A DNA stretch of 64,000 nt from an uncultured Elusimicrobia bacterium (lineage in GTDB: Bacteria > Elusimicrobiota > Elusimicrobia > Elusimicrobiales > UBA9959): assembly GCA_903873295.1 (NCBI GenBank), contig CAIQNV010000156.1, positions 19,671 through 83,670 of the forward strand. The letters are read 5' to 3'. The translations under genes and the position numbers were made by a program. Below the pieces are notes generated by a model that was given only the letters and a program-made list of their open reading frames with translations, ran no database searches and was not told the DNA's origin. Below are positions 51,277 through 60,457 of this stretch, piece by piece (the stretch's first letter is position 1; every line of letters begins with the position of its first letter).

Positions 51277-52602
51277 ATGAAAAACACTAATAAGCTTACG
51301 GGGATCACTGCGGATAAAGCGGGAGCGCCGGCAAAGCGGAAAGGCTGGCGGCTCCTGTTCGGCGGGTTGACCACGCTCACCGGCAAAGTGGCGAAGGCGC
51401 TTGCGAAGCATAAAGGCAGGCTCGACCTGGACAGGGTGACCACAATTTCGACCAGGACCGCGGAGACGCTGGCGAAACATAAAGGCCTGCTTGAACTCGA
51501 CGGGCTGACTACGATCTCCGCCCGGACCGCGGAGGCGCTGGCGAAACATAAAGGCCAGCTGGAGCTAGACGGGCTGACCACGATCTCCACAAGGACCGCG
51601 GAGGCGCTGGCGAGGCATAAGGGCCAGTTGGAGCTCGACGGGCTGACCACGATCTCCACCAGGACCGCGGAGGCGCTGGCGAAGCATAGAGGCCCGCTTG
51701 AAATGGACGGGCTGACCACTATTTCCACCGAAGCGGCGGAGGCGCTGGCAAGGCATAAAGGCCCGCTTGAAATGGACGGGCTGACCACTATTTCCACCGA
51801 AGCGGCGGAAGCGCTGGCGAAGCATAAAGGCCAGCTCGAACTGGACGGGCTGACCACGATTACCGCCAGGACCGCGGAGGCGCTGGCAAGGCATAAAGGC
51901 CCGCTTGAACTGGACGGGCTGACCACTATTTCCGCCGAAGCGGCGGAAGCGCTGGCAAAACATGAAGGTTTGCTCGAGCTGGACGGGCTGACCACGATTA
52001 CCGCCAGGACCGCGGAGGCGCTGGTAAAGCGTAAAAGTCTGTTTAGCGGCATCAAAGGGCTGAACCCGGGCGCTGACAGAACGGCGGAGGGACAGCCGAA
52101 GCATAAAAGCCTGTTCAGAAACCTGAACGTCCCGCTCAAAAGTTCGCATAAAGCGGCGGAGGAATCAGCGAAGCATAATAACTCGGGGCTTACCCTGGAC
52201 GGCCTGGGCGCGCTTACCGGCAAAGCGGCGGAGGCGCTGGCGACGCAGAAGGGCTGTCTCGAGCTTAACGGCCTTACCACGATCAGCGACCCCATAGCGG
52301 AGGCGCTGGCCGGGCATAAGGGCGGCCTCAAACTCGACGGTTTGACCGCGCTAACCGTCAAAGCCGCGGAGGCGCTGGCTAAACACAAGGGCGAACTCTC
52401 TCTCAACGGCCTCACCGCGCTTACGGATAAAACCGCGGAGGCGCTGGCGAAGCATGAGGGCCGGCTCAGCCTCAACGGCCTGACCGGGCTTACCGACAAG
52501 GCCGCGGAGGCGCTGGCGGATGTATGCGGGCGCGCGCTTGCCCTGCGGCCGGACCAGGAGCACAAAGACGGAACAGAGAATAAAAACAGACAATTCTTCT
52601 AA
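51277..52602 (+). CDS. 23-residue tandem-repeat (leucine-rich-like) protein
   Basis: 441 residues, no signal peptide. Built from about 14 units of 23 residues: TTISTRTAEALAKHKGQLEL-DGL and variants, where regularly spaced L, A and G positions predict a solenoid like leucine-rich repeats. The middle (about 245-300) is degenerate, and the last units are more divergent (TALTDKTAEALAKHEGRLSL). Similar repeats occur in Planctomycetes. At DNA level neighbouring units are nearly identical. It may be a protein-binding scaffold. Note the antisense reading also yields a long open frame, an artefact of the repeat. Confidence 0.85.
   Translation: MKNTNKLTGITADKAGAPAKRKGWRLLFGGLTTLTGKVAKALAKHKGRLDLDRVTTISTRTAETLAKHKGLLELDGLTTISARTAEALAKHKGQLELDGLTTISTRTAEALARHKGQLELDGLTTISTRTAEALAKHRGPLEMDGLTTISTEAAEALARHKGPLEMDGLTTISTEAAEALAKHKGQLELDGLTTITARTAEALARHKGPLELDGLTTISAEAAEALAKHEGLLELDGLTTITARTAEALVKRKSLFSGIKGLNPGADRTAEGQPKHKSLFRNLNVPLKSSHKAAEESAKHNNSGLTLDGLGALTGKAAEALATQKGCLELNGLTTISDPIAEALAGHKGGLKLDGLTALTVKAAEALAKHKGELSLNGLTALTDKTAEALAKHEGRLSLNGLTGLTDKAAEALADVCGRALALRPDQEHKDGTENKNRQFF
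51490..52030 (+). repeat. Tandem 69-base DNA repeats inside the 51277 gene
   Basis: Period of 69 bases (23 codons); two adjacent units around 51700-51840 differ at only a few bases. This suggests recent expansion and probable copy-number variation. Confidence 0.85.
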
Positions 52603-52679
52603 CCGCCCGCCGGCGGCGGCCTCCCTCAAAGAGCGCAAAGCGAAGATTTATTTCAAAGCGGCAGGAGCTCTCACCGAAC

Positions 52680-53939
52680 ATGCTGAAGCTACTGGCGGAC
52701 CTTAAAAACAGGCGGCACAAGCGCGTCTTCGGCGGGCTCGAGATACTGAAATATATCGGCCCGGGGCTTATCGTCACCGTCGGATTCATAGACCCGGGGA
52801 ACTGGGCCTCCAACCTGGCCGCCGGCACCTCCTTCGGCTATTCGCTGCTCTGGATCATAACGCTGTCCACGCTGATGCTGATCATGCTCCAGCATAACGC
52901 GGCCCACCTTGGCATAGCCACCGGCCTGTGCCTGAGCGAGGCGGCGTGGAAATATTTGCCGCCGGCGCTGGCCAGGCCGCTCATCTGGTCGGCCATGGGC
53001 GCTTCAGTGGCGACTTCGCTGGCCGAAATACTCGGCGGCGCGCTGGCGCTGCAGATGCTGCTGAAAATACCGTTCAAGGTCGGCGCCGTCCTGGTCGCCG
53101 CGCTGGTGCTTTATCTGCTTTTCTCCAATACCTACCGCAGGCTGGAAAAATGGATCATCGGCTTCGTCTCGCTTATCGGCCTTTCCTTCATTTACGAGCT
53201 GAAGCTGGCGCGGGTGGACTGGGGCCTGGCCGCCGCCGGCTGGGCCACGCCCGTCATCCCGGACGGCTCCATGCTGATAGTCATGAGCGTGCTGGGCGCC
53301 GTGGTAATGCCGCATAATTTATTCCTCCATTCGGAGATAATCCAGAGCCGCCAATGGAACCTCGCGGACGAGAAGGTCATCCGGAAACAGTTGAAGTACG
53401 AGTTCACCGACACGCTGCTGTCGATGCTGGCCGGCTGGGCGATAAACAGCGCGATGATAATAATGGCGGCCGCCACTTTTTACAAGGTTGGCGCCGCGGC
53501 CGGGGAGCTTCGCCAGGCCGGGCAGATGCTGGTTCCTCTCCTGGGCGGTTCGGCCGGTCTGGTGTTCGCGCTGGCCCTGCTTTTCTCCGGCATCGCCTCC
53601 GGCGTCACCTCCGGCATGGCCGCCGGGTCCATATTTTCCGGCATATACGGCGAGCCGCTCAATTTAAAGGACAGTCACAGCAGGCTCGGCGTCTGCATTT
53701 CGGTGCTGGCGGCCCTTATGCTGATCCTTTTTATTTCGGATCCGTTCAGGGGCCTGATAATTTCGCAGATGGCGCTCAGCGTGCAGCTGCCGTTCACCAT
53801 ATTTCTGCAGCTCTACCTGACTTCGTCAAAAAAAATAATGGGCCCCTACGCCAACGGCAACTGGACCAGGCTCGTGCTTGTCTCCATAGCCCTGGCGGTC
53901 AGCTTCCTTAACATCAAACTTGTGCTGAGCCTGCTCTGA
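52680..53939 (+). CDS. mntH: Nramp-family divalent metal transporter (MntH-like)
   Basis: 419 residues, 11 membrane helices. Helix 1 carries the metal-binding DPGN (TVGFIDPGNWASNLAAG) and helix 6 the GAVVMPHNLFLHSE motif with the Met that favours transition metals over magnesium. Imports manganese or ferrous iron with protons. The start (ATGCTGAAGC) is preceded by GGCAGGAGC. It is followed, one base after its stop, by a hypothetical gene. Confidence 0.93.
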   Translation: MLKLLADLKNRRHKRVFGGLEILKYIGPGLIVTVGFIDPGNWASNLAAGTSFGYSLLWIITLSTLMLIMLQHNAAHLGIATGLCLSEAAWKYLPPALARPLIWSAMGASVATSLAEILGGALALQMLLKIPFKVGAVLVAALVLYLLFSNTYRRLEKWIIGFVSLIGLSFIYELKLARVDWGLAAAGWATPVIPDGSMLIVMSVLGAVVMPHNLFLHSEIIQSRQWNLADEKVIRKQLKYEFTDTLLSMLAGWAINSAMIIMAAATFYKVGAAAGELRQAGQMLVPLLGGSAGLVFALALLFSGIASGVTSGMAAGSIFSGIYGEPLNLKDSHSRLGVCISVLAALMLILFISDPFRGLIISQMALSVQLPFTIFLQLYLTSSKKIMGPYANGNWTRLVLVSIALAVSFLNIKLVLSLL

Positions 53940-53940
53940 C

Positions 53941-54615
53941 ATGAACAAGGCCGGACTGATAAGACTCATAAACGCGTCGGCGCTGCCGGTGGCGCTCAAG
54001 GGCTATCTGGGCGGCGTCCTCGCCGGGAACCTGCCGTCTTCGCTCAGGAAAAGGCTTAAAGAGGACCCGGACGGGTTTATTTCGGGTGTCGGCGGCCTGC
54101 TGCGGGAAACCGGACTCGCGCTCGGCTGCGACGGCGACAAAGCGCTGTTCCTGAGCGGCTTCGACGGGAACAACCTGGCGCCGGACAGGCTGGAGGCGGC
54201 CCTGGCTGAAATGCTCGCGGTGGTATTTTTGAGCTCGGAGGGTTTTTTCAGCCTGAGCTTTATCGGCCGCGGCAGCGGAAAGACGGCGGATATCTCGGCC
54301 GTAAGGGGGGGTCTCGCTTACGCTTTCGAGGTCTGTTCCGCGCGGACCGGGGCCGCCTGCCTTTCGGTGGATTTCCTGGAGCTGAAATACGACAAAAAAA
54401 TAACGCAGGCCAGAGTCTCCGGGCGGAAGGGCTGCCTGGACCGGGCCGGCCTCGTGCTGGTCGCGGGGCCGCCGGCTTTTTCAGGCTTTGCTCCCGACGA
54501 GCGGCTGACCGGGCTGGCCCGGGGCCTCTATGAGCGCAAGGGCCGGCCGCGGGCCACTCATATCTGCCTGCTCGCGGACGGAAGCGCCGCGGTTTTTCCG
54601 GGCTGGGAAGCCTGA
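53941..54615 (+). CDS. Hypothetical protein co-encoded with the Nramp transporter
   Basis: 224 residues, cytoplasmic. No family recognised. Helical N-terminus (NKAGLIRLINASALPVALKGYLGGVLAG, then SSLRKRLKEDPDGFISG), then an alpha/beta region (TADISAVRGGLAYAFEVCSARTGAACLSVDFLELKYDKK) and a C-terminal nuclease-like ending (RATHICLLADGSAAVFPGW). The EVC-x-LELKYDK pattern loosely recalls restriction-endonuclease-like folds, but there is not enough to claim it. One base separates it from mntH. Confidence 0.72.
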   Translation: MNKAGLIRLINASALPVALKGYLGGVLAGNLPSSLRKRLKEDPDGFISGVGGLLRETGLALGCDGDKALFLSGFDGNNLAPDRLEAALAEMLAVVFLSSEGFFSLSFIGRGSGKTADISAVRGGLAYAFEVCSARTGAACLSVDFLELKYDKKITQARVSGRKGCLDRAGLVLVAGPPAFSGFAPDERLTGLARGLYERKGRPRATHICLLADGSAAVFPGWEA

Positions 54616-54678
54616 GCCTTTAACCGTGTTCTGTTCGCGTAGATATGTCGCGTAAATATATTTATAATGCCGTTGCGT

Positions 54679-54697
54679 TTTTTGTATCATAGCGGTA
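54679..54697 (+). promoter_or_regulatory. Recurrent promoter-like motif, site 4
   Basis: TTTTTGTATCATAGCGGTA, 66 bases before the DUF4405-like gene. Confidence 0.6.
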
Positions 54698-54762
54698 AGT
54701 CGTCAGACACACCTGCCCGACTCGGCACAAAACCGCGGCAGGCGGCTCTTTGAGGGGGAAAT

Positions 54763-54990
54763 ATGAAACCCGGCACCGCATTGAAGGTCCTGAACCCGAT
54801 CCTTGGCGCGCTGGCCCTGAGCCAGCTCCTCACGGGCGTTCTGCGTGATTTTCTTCCGCGCCACACTTTCGGACTCGTCCATAAAGCCGGCGGTCTTGCG
54901 TTCGCGGCGGCGGCCCTGCTGCATGTCGCTCTGAACTGGAACTGGGTCAAAGCGGCCTATTTCAGGCGGGATCCGGCCGCCGGCGGCTGA
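54763..54990 (+). CDS. Small DUF4405-like membrane protein
   Basis: 75 residues, ribosome site GAGGGGG. Two membrane helices (VLNPILGALALSQLLTGVL and VHKAGGLAFAAAALLHVALNW) with His in HTFGLVHKAGG and LLHVALNW, as in DUF4405/cytochrome-b-like heme-binding pairs. It directly precedes a c-type cytochrome gene, which suggests a small electron-transfer pair. Confidence 0.8.
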   Translation: MKPGTALKVLNPILGALALSQLLTGVLRDFLPRHTFGLVHKAGGLAFAAAALLHVALNWNWVKAAYFRRDPAAGG

Positions 54991-55046
54991 ATTTAACGCT
55001 CTTTTTCGTTGTGCCCGCCGCTATTAAAATTTCGCAGGAGGATTTT

Positions 55047-55436
55047 ATGAATACCATTATGACAGTCTGCGCGTTGTTCCTGGCGGCCGGAGTCAGTCTT
55101 GTTTTTGCCGCGGAGCCGGCGCCGAAGGACCTGCGGCTTTTCTATCAGAGTAATTGCGCGCGCTGCCACGGCGCGGATGGCTCAGCGAGGGACGCGCAGG
55201 GCAAGAGCATGAAAGGGCAGGACTTCACCGAAGCGCGGTGGCGCGCGGACAGCTCGGATGCTTCAATGGTGAAGGTCATCCTAAAAGGCAAGTTCTTCGG
55301 CCTGGCCATGCCCGGGTTCAGGAGCCAGCTCACCATCGAGGAGTCGCAGCGCTTTGTTACGGAGATCATCCGCCAGGCCGTCAAAGGCAAGGCCATAGAG
55401 CCGGAGCCCAAAGCGCCGGAAGCCGTGCAGCCGTAA
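55047..55436 (+). CDS. Secreted c-type cytochrome
   Basis: 129 residues from the ATG after GGAGGATTTT; signal peptide MNTIMTVCALFLAAGVSLVFA. Single class I heme site NCARCHGADGS with axial Met probably in LAMPGFRSQLT. The C-terminal tail is Glu/Pro/Lys-rich. Periplasmic electron carrier; partner oxidase or reductase not in the window apart from the DUF4405-like neighbour. Confidence 0.93.
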   Translation: MNTIMTVCALFLAAGVSLVFAAEPAPKDLRLFYQSNCARCHGADGSARDAQGKSMKGQDFTEARWRADSSDASMVKVILKGKFFGLAMPGFRSQLTIEESQRFVTEIIRQAVKGKAIEPEPKAPEAVQP

Positions 55437-55507
55437 GGCGCGCCGCCCGGACGAAGTTTATGTGCGGCGGTCGGCAGCAGAACTATCTGCCACCGGGAGG
55501 AAATTAA

Positions 55508-56644
55508 GTGAAGAGTCCAATAGCTATCCCCAGCGTCCTTATAACGGCCTTAATGATATTTTCTGCCGGGGGCTGTTCCGACAAGAATTCCAAAGCTCCG
55601 GCGGGCCTGCCGGAGGTTTCCGTCCGGGCGGGAGAGGTTTTGCGGCAAACCGTCCCCGTAACCGTAGAAGTGGTGGGCACGGTAGAAGCTTACAACTCCG
55701 TGCCGGTGCTTCCCCGCGTAACCGGGCAGATCCTCCGGAGCCATTTCCAGGAGGGCCAGGCCGTCGCCGCCGGGGAACTGCTGTTCACTATCGATCCCGC
55801 CCCGTTCGAGCAGAAACTGAAGGAGGCCGCGGGACAGCTTGCCGGGAACCAGTCGAAGCTCAAATTCAGCAAGGCCCAGGCGGAGCGGTTAACTTTTCTC
55901 CTGGAGCGGGGAGCTATATCCCGTTCCGAGTGCGACAAAAGCCAGTCCGAGGCCGTCCAGCTGGAACAGGCCGTTGAGTCGGATAAGGCGGCGGTGGAAC
56001 AGGCGCGGCTGAACCTTTCCTACTGCGAAGTGCGCTCCCCCGTGTCCGGCCGGGCCGGGAGTTTTCTCGCCGACCAGGGCTCCGTCGTGGAGGCTTTCAA
56101 GACCAGGCTCGTGCAGGTTAACCAGATCCAGCCCGCGAAGGTCGTGTTCTCTGTGTCGGAGAAATACCTGCCCGACATGAAAAATCTGATGGCTTACGGA
56201 GCCAGAGCCGTTTCCGTGTCCATTCCCGGAACGGTGCTTAAGCGCGCCGGCGGGAGGCTCTCCTTTCTCGACAATACCGTGGACCAGGCGACCGGCATGG
56301 TGCGGCTCAAGGCGGAGTTTTCCAACAGGGACACGCTGCTCTGGCCGGGGCAGTTCGTGCGGGTGACGGTGCTCCTCGCCAATCTCCCGGACGCCGTAGT
56401 CGCTCCGGCCGAGGCGGTGCAGGTGAACCAGTCGGGCAGCTATGTTTTTGTGGTGAAGCCCGACAGTACGGTCGAGCTCCGGCCGGTGACCGTGGACAGG
56501 ACTTACGGCCCGCTCGCCGTCGTAAGCCGGGGGCTGGCGCCGGGCGAAACGGTGGTGACGGACGGCCAGAACAAACTCAAGAGCGGCCGCAAGGTTAAGA
56601 TGCTCGCCGTGAACCCGGCGGGCGCCGCTCCCGCAGGCAGGTAA
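55508..56644 (+). CDS. RND efflux periplasmic adaptor (membrane fusion protein)
   Basis: 378 residues, GTG start after GGGAGGAAATTAA. Lipoprotein-type N-terminus (ALMIFSAGGCSDKNSKAP). Barrel-sandwich and hairpin regions: VPVLPRVTGQILRSHFQEGQAVAAGELLFTIDPAPFEQKL, coiled coil about 95-165, LSYCEVRSPVSGRAGSFLADQGSVV, then the beta-barrel and membrane-proximal domains (PEAVVAPAEAVQVNQ-like APAEAVQVNQSGSYVFVV). Links the RND pump to TolC. First gene of the efflux operon; the permease starts 6 bases after its stop. Confidence 0.93.
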   Translation: MKSPIAIPSVLITALMIFSAGGCSDKNSKAPAGLPEVSVRAGEVLRQTVPVTVEVVGTVEAYNSVPVLPRVTGQILRSHFQEGQAVAAGELLFTIDPAPFEQKLKEAAGQLAGNQSKLKFSKAQAERLTFLLERGAISRSECDKSQSEAVQLEQAVESDKAAVEQARLNLSYCEVRSPVSGRAGSFLADQGSVVEAFKTRLVQVNQIQPAKVVFSVSEKYLPDMKNLMAYGARAVSVSIPGTVLKRAGGRLSFLDNTVDQATGMVRLKAEFSNRDTLLWPGQFVRVTVLLANLPDAVVAPAEAVQVNQSGSYVFVVKPDSTVELRPVTVDRTYGPLAVVSRGLAPGETVVTDGQNKLKSGRKVKMLAVNPAGAAPAGR

Positions 56645-56650
56645 TCTACC

Positions 56651-59600
56651 GTGAATATCTCGGAAATCTGGATACGCCGCCCCGTCATGACGACGCTCGT
56701 CATGGGCGGGATACTCCTTTTCGGGCTGCTCAGCTACCGCAAGCTTCCCATCAATAATCTGCCGGATGTGGATTTCCCCACCATAAGCGTAACCGCCGCC
56801 CTCCCCGGGGCGAGCCCCGCGACCATGGCCGCCACGGTCGCCACTCCGCTGGAAAAACAGTTCTCCACTATCGCCGGTATAGAGTCTATGACTTCGGCGA
56901 GCACGCTCGGCGCGACCACCATTAATATCCAATTTTCCCTCAGCCGTAAAATAGACGCCGCCGCGCTCGATATCAATTCGGCGATCTCCGCCGCGATGGG
57001 CGTGCTGCCGCGCAACATGCCCAACCCGCCCACCTATCAGAAGGTGAATCCCGCCGACATGCCGATAAGTTTTATCGCGCTGACTTCAGAAAGTCTGCCG
57101 GTCACGGCCCTTAACGATTTCGCGGAGAACGTGCTTATCGCACATCTTTCCTCCATCGACGGAGTAGGCCTGGTGGATCTGATCCCGTCGCAGCGCTACG
57201 CGGTGCGCGTGCAGATCAACCCGGACCTCCTCGCCAGGCGCGGCGTGGGGATCAACGAGGTCGTAAAGGCCCTGCAGAACGCCAATGTCAATATGCCGGG
57301 CGGCACGCTCGACGGGCCGCTGGTCTCCTATACGCTGGAATCGAACGGCCAGCTTCGCAGCGCGGCGGAATATAATTCTCTTATCGTAAGTTATGAGAAC
57401 GGGTATCCGCTGCGGATACAGGACCTGGGCCGGGCGGTGGACGGCGTTGAGAATGAGCGGGTGTCGGGAACATATTATAAAGACGGCAAAAGGCATCCCG
57501 CTATCGTCGTGCGCGTGCGCAAACAGATAGGCGCCAATACGGTGATGGTGGCTCAAAAGGTAAAAGCCAAGCTGGAAGGGCTCCGCGCAGCCATGCCCGG
57601 CGCGATGAGCCTCAACCTCTGTTACGACCAGTCGGAGTTCATCCGGGAGTCGATCACCGACATGCAGCTGACCATGCTCCTGACGATCGTGCTGGTGGTG
57701 GCGGTGGTCTTCGTTTTTATCCGCGCGCTGAAGCCCACCATTATTCCCAGCCTGGTGGTTCCGCTGTCGCTGGTCGCGGTCTTTCCGCTCATGGGAGCGC
57801 TCGGCTATACGCTCAATAATCTTTCCCTGATGGCGCTTACGCTGGCCATCGGCTTCGTGGTGGACGACGCGATCGTGGTGCTGGAAAATATCATCCGCCG
57901 CATGGAGGCGGGAGAGACGGCGATGGAGGCCTCGCTGCGGGGTTCGCGCGAGATCGGCTTCACGATCTTTTCCATGACGCTGTCGCTCGCCATAGTTTTT
58001 GTCCCGATCATGTTCATGGAGGGCATTCTGGGGCGGCTCTTCCGGGAATTCTCCGTCTGCATCACCGCCGCGATCCTGTGCTCGGGTTTTCTTTCCCTCA
58101 CGCTGACGCCGATGCTGGCGGGCCGCATGCTGGCCGGGTTCTCCAATACAAAGCACGGGCGGTTCTTTACGGCCACAGAGCGGGCTTTCGACCGGCTGCG
58201 CGGGGCGTATGAGAGCAGCCTGCGCCGGACCATGAACTACCGCGGCACGGCGCTGCTTTTAACCGCCGCGGTCACCGTAGCGATGGTGCTTATTTTCCGC
58301 GCCCTGCCCAAAGGGTTCATTCCGCCGCAGGACCAGTATTTCTTCCGCATCTTTTCCCAGGTCGACGACAAGACTTCGTTCAGCGACATGGCGCGGCATC
58401 AGCGGGTCCTCGAGGATACTTTGCTGCAGGACCCCGATATCTCCGGCGCGGAGTTCGCCTCCATCGTCGGCTTGGGCGGCGACAACAAGGCCCTGGTCTT
58501 TGTAAGTCTGAAGCCCAGGGGACAGCGCAGGCATACGGTGGATGAGATCATCGCCCGGCTCCGGCCCAAGCTGAACCAGGTGCCGGGGCTGGTGGTGTCG
58601 CTCGTGAACCCGCCGGTCATCTCCATTGGTTCGCGGCTGGCTACGGCGCAGTGGCAGTTCACCCTGCAGTCCACCGATATAGACGGGCTTTACAAATACG
58701 GGGCGCAGTTGGAGGAGAAGCTGCGCGCCATGCCCGCGCTGACGGACGTGAAGTCGGACCTGGAGATACGCAAGCCCAAGGTCACCATTGAAGTCGACAG
58801 GGACAAGGCCTCGCTGCTCGGCCTCTCGCTGGAGCAGGTGCAGGACGCTTTTTTCTCGGCTTACGGCGCGCGGCAGGTGTCCACCATCTTCACCTCCACT
58901 AATTTTTATTATGTGATAGCGGAGCTCGCGCCCGAGTTCAGACAGAACCCGGTGTCGCTCGATAAGCTCTATCTCAAGTCCTCCGGCGGAAACCTGGTGC
59001 CGCTCGGGACGGTGGCCAGGCTTACTCAGACGGTCGCGCCGCTTTCCGTGAGCCATGCGGGGCAGATCCCCGCCGCCACCATCGCTTTCAATCTTAAGCC
59101 GGGGGCCTCCATCGGCCCGGCGATGGACGAAGTCAACCGCTGCGCCCGCGAGACTCTGCCCGCCGGCATCAGCACGAGTTTCCAGGGCACGGCGCAGGCT
59201 TTTCAGTCTTCGCTTTCCAGCATGGGTTTTCTGCTGGTCATCACCGTGATACTGATCTATATGGTGCTCGGGATCCTGTATGAAAGCTTCATCCATCCGC
59301 TTACGATCCTGACCGCCCTGCCGCTGGCCGGCTTCGGCGCCCTGGCCGCGCTCAAGGCGTTCAATATGGAGCTGGATATGTACGCCTATGTCGGCATAAT
59401 CATGCTGGTGGGGATCGTAAAAAAGAACGGCATCATGATGGTAGACTTCGCGCTGGAGGCCGAGCGCGCCGAAAATCTTGGCTCCGAACAATCGATCATC
59501 AAGGCCTGCCTGACGCGGTTCCGGCCTATCCTTATGACGACTATGGCGGCTATTTTCGGCACGCTCCCGATCGCGCTGGGACTGGGGGCGGGCGGCGAAG

Positions 59601-59761
59601 CCCGGCAATCCCTGGGCGTCGCCGTAGTGGGCGGGCTTTTGTTCTCCCAGCTGTTCACGCTTTACATCACTCCGGTCTTTTATGTTTACATCGACGGACT
59701 GTCCCGCTGGGCGGCGCAACGCGGCGCCGGGCGGGCGCGGTCCGCGGGAGGCGGCTCATGA
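56651..59761 (+). CDS. RND efflux permease, HAE-1/AcrB-like
   Basis: 1036 residues, GTG start. Twelve membrane helices and two large periplasmic loops. Motif A-type LAIGFVVDDAIVVLENIIRRME (paired Asp in helix 4, proton path), IWIRRPVMTTLVMGGILLFGLL at the N-terminus, and YVGIIMLVGIVKKNGIMMVDFALEAER in the second half (Lys of helix 10). Exports small hydrophobic compounds using proton motive force; substrate not deducible. The stop overlaps the DUF47 gene start by four bases. Confidence 0.95.
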   Translation: MNISEIWIRRPVMTTLVMGGILLFGLLSYRKLPINNLPDVDFPTISVTAALPGASPATMAATVATPLEKQFSTIAGIESMTSASTLGATTINIQFSLSRKIDAAALDINSAISAAMGVLPRNMPNPPTYQKVNPADMPISFIALTSESLPVTALNDFAENVLIAHLSSIDGVGLVDLIPSQRYAVRVQINPDLLARRGVGINEVVKALQNANVNMPGGTLDGPLVSYTLESNGQLRSAAEYNSLIVSYENGYPLRIQDLGRAVDGVENERVSGTYYKDGKRHPAIVVRVRKQIGANTVMVAQKVKAKLEGLRAAMPGAMSLNLCYDQSEFIRESITDMQLTMLLTIVLVVAVVFVFIRALKPTIIPSLVVPLSLVAVFPLMGALGYTLNNLSLMALTLAIGFVVDDAIVVLENIIRRMEAGETAMEASLRGSREIGFTIFSMTLSLAIVFVPIMFMEGILGRLFREFSVCITAAILCSGFLSLTLTPMLAGRMLAGFSNTKHGRFFTATERAFDRLRGAYESSLRRTMNYRGTALLLTAAVTVAMVLIFRALPKGFIPPQDQYFFRIFSQVDDKTSFSDMARHQRVLEDTLLQDPDISGAEFASIVGLGGDNKALVFVSLKPRGQRRHTVDEIIARLRPKLNQVPGLVVSLVNPPVISIGSRLATAQWQFTLQSTDIDGLYKYGAQLEEKLRAMPALTDVKSDLEIRKPKVTIEVDRDKASLLGLSLEQVQDAFFSAYGARQVSTIFTSTNFYYVIAELAPEFRQNPVSLDKLYLKSSGGNLVPLGTVARLTQTVAPLSVSHAGQIPAATIAFNLKPGASIGPAMDEVNRCARETLPAGISTSFQGTAQAFQSSLSSMGFLLVITVILIYMVLGILYESFIHPLTILTALPLAGFGALAALKAFNMELDMYAYVGIIMLVGIVKKNGIMMVDFALEAERAENLGSEQSIIKACLTRFRPILMTTMAAIFGTLPIALGLGAGGEARQSLGVAVVGGLLFSQLFTLYITPVFYVYIDGLSRWAAQRGAGRARSAGGGS

Positions 59762-60396
59762 GACGCTCAGGGGACAGTTTGTTCAGCGCGGCTTTCCCGT
59801 TCAGCGAACTTTTTCGCGGGCAGGGCGGGAGGCTCGCGGAGAGCGCGGCTTCGCTCGATTCTATTTTCAGCGATTTCAGGGACGTCAGCGCCAAGTGCGC
59901 CCGCATACATACGCTCGCGTCCGAGGCGGACTCGGATGCGCGGGAGATCGCGCTCCAGCTTTCGCTCATCCTGATCCTGCCGGGCGACCGCGGCGATATT
60001 TACGAACTGAACATGGCGTTCGAAGCCTGTTTTAATTCGATCAAGGCTGTCGCGGCGCGCATCGGCCTTTACGGGTTTACGGAGATCAGGGGCTCCTCGC
60101 GGGAACTGACTAAAAACCTTGTGGAAATGTCAGCCGAGATCGGGAAAATGCTCGGGATAATGAGCCGCGGTACCGGCGCGCACGAGGCCGCCCGCGGCGC
60201 GGTGAAAATACGCAAGGAAGCGGAAAGCTTCCTCCTGGTGGGCCTGGGCGAGCTTTACGAACAGCCTGATATCAAGGCCGCCTCGGTACTGGAGATCGTG
60301 AAGTGGTCGCAGATCTACGACCGCCTGGAGGAGGCGCTCAACCGCGCCGAGCGCGCGGCCCAGATCATCGAGGGCATAACGCTTAAACAGCTGTGA
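59758..60396 (+). CDS. DUF47/PhoU-like protein within the RND operon
   Basis: 212 residues, all-helical: a PhoU-like bundle with FSELFRGQGGRLAESAASLDSIFSDF, ILILPGDRGDIYELNMAFE and IVKWSQIYDRLEEALNRAERAAQIIEGI, the last being the usual DUF47 ending (YDxLExxxDxxExxAxxIExI). DUF47 proteins normally accompany Pit phosphate transporters; here the ATG overlaps the RND permease stop and the TolC-like gene follows after 61 bases. The expected metal-binding ExxxD motifs are only partly kept (Glu and Asp spaced differently), so its ligand is uncertain. Confidence 0.8.
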   Translation: MRRSGDSLFSAAFPFSELFRGQGGRLAESAASLDSIFSDFRDVSAKCARIHTLASEADSDAREIALQLSLILILPGDRGDIYELNMAFEACFNSIKAVAARIGLYGFTEIRGSSRELTKNLVEMSAEIGKMLGIMSRGTGAHEAARGAVKIRKEAESFLLVGLGELYEQPDIKAASVLEIVKWSQIYDRLEEALNRAERAAQIIEGITLKQL

Positions 60397-60457
60397 GGCG
60401 GGCGCGCAGGGCTGAGCTAAGCGTACGGAACGGATCCTGCCGCAAAACGGGGGCGAA

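Noticed and set aside
51168-52565. 465-residue minus-strand ORF over the repeat gene
   Set aside because: Periodic antisense of a 69-base repeat keeps every frame open; the + strand version has sensible repeat chemistry.
52603-52679. Manganese riboswitch before the Nramp gene
   Set aside because: Only 77 bases between genes and no recognisable yybP-ykoY core.
58259-59719. 486-residue minus-strand ORF opposite the RND permease
   Set aside because: Antisense shadow of a canonical RND permease.
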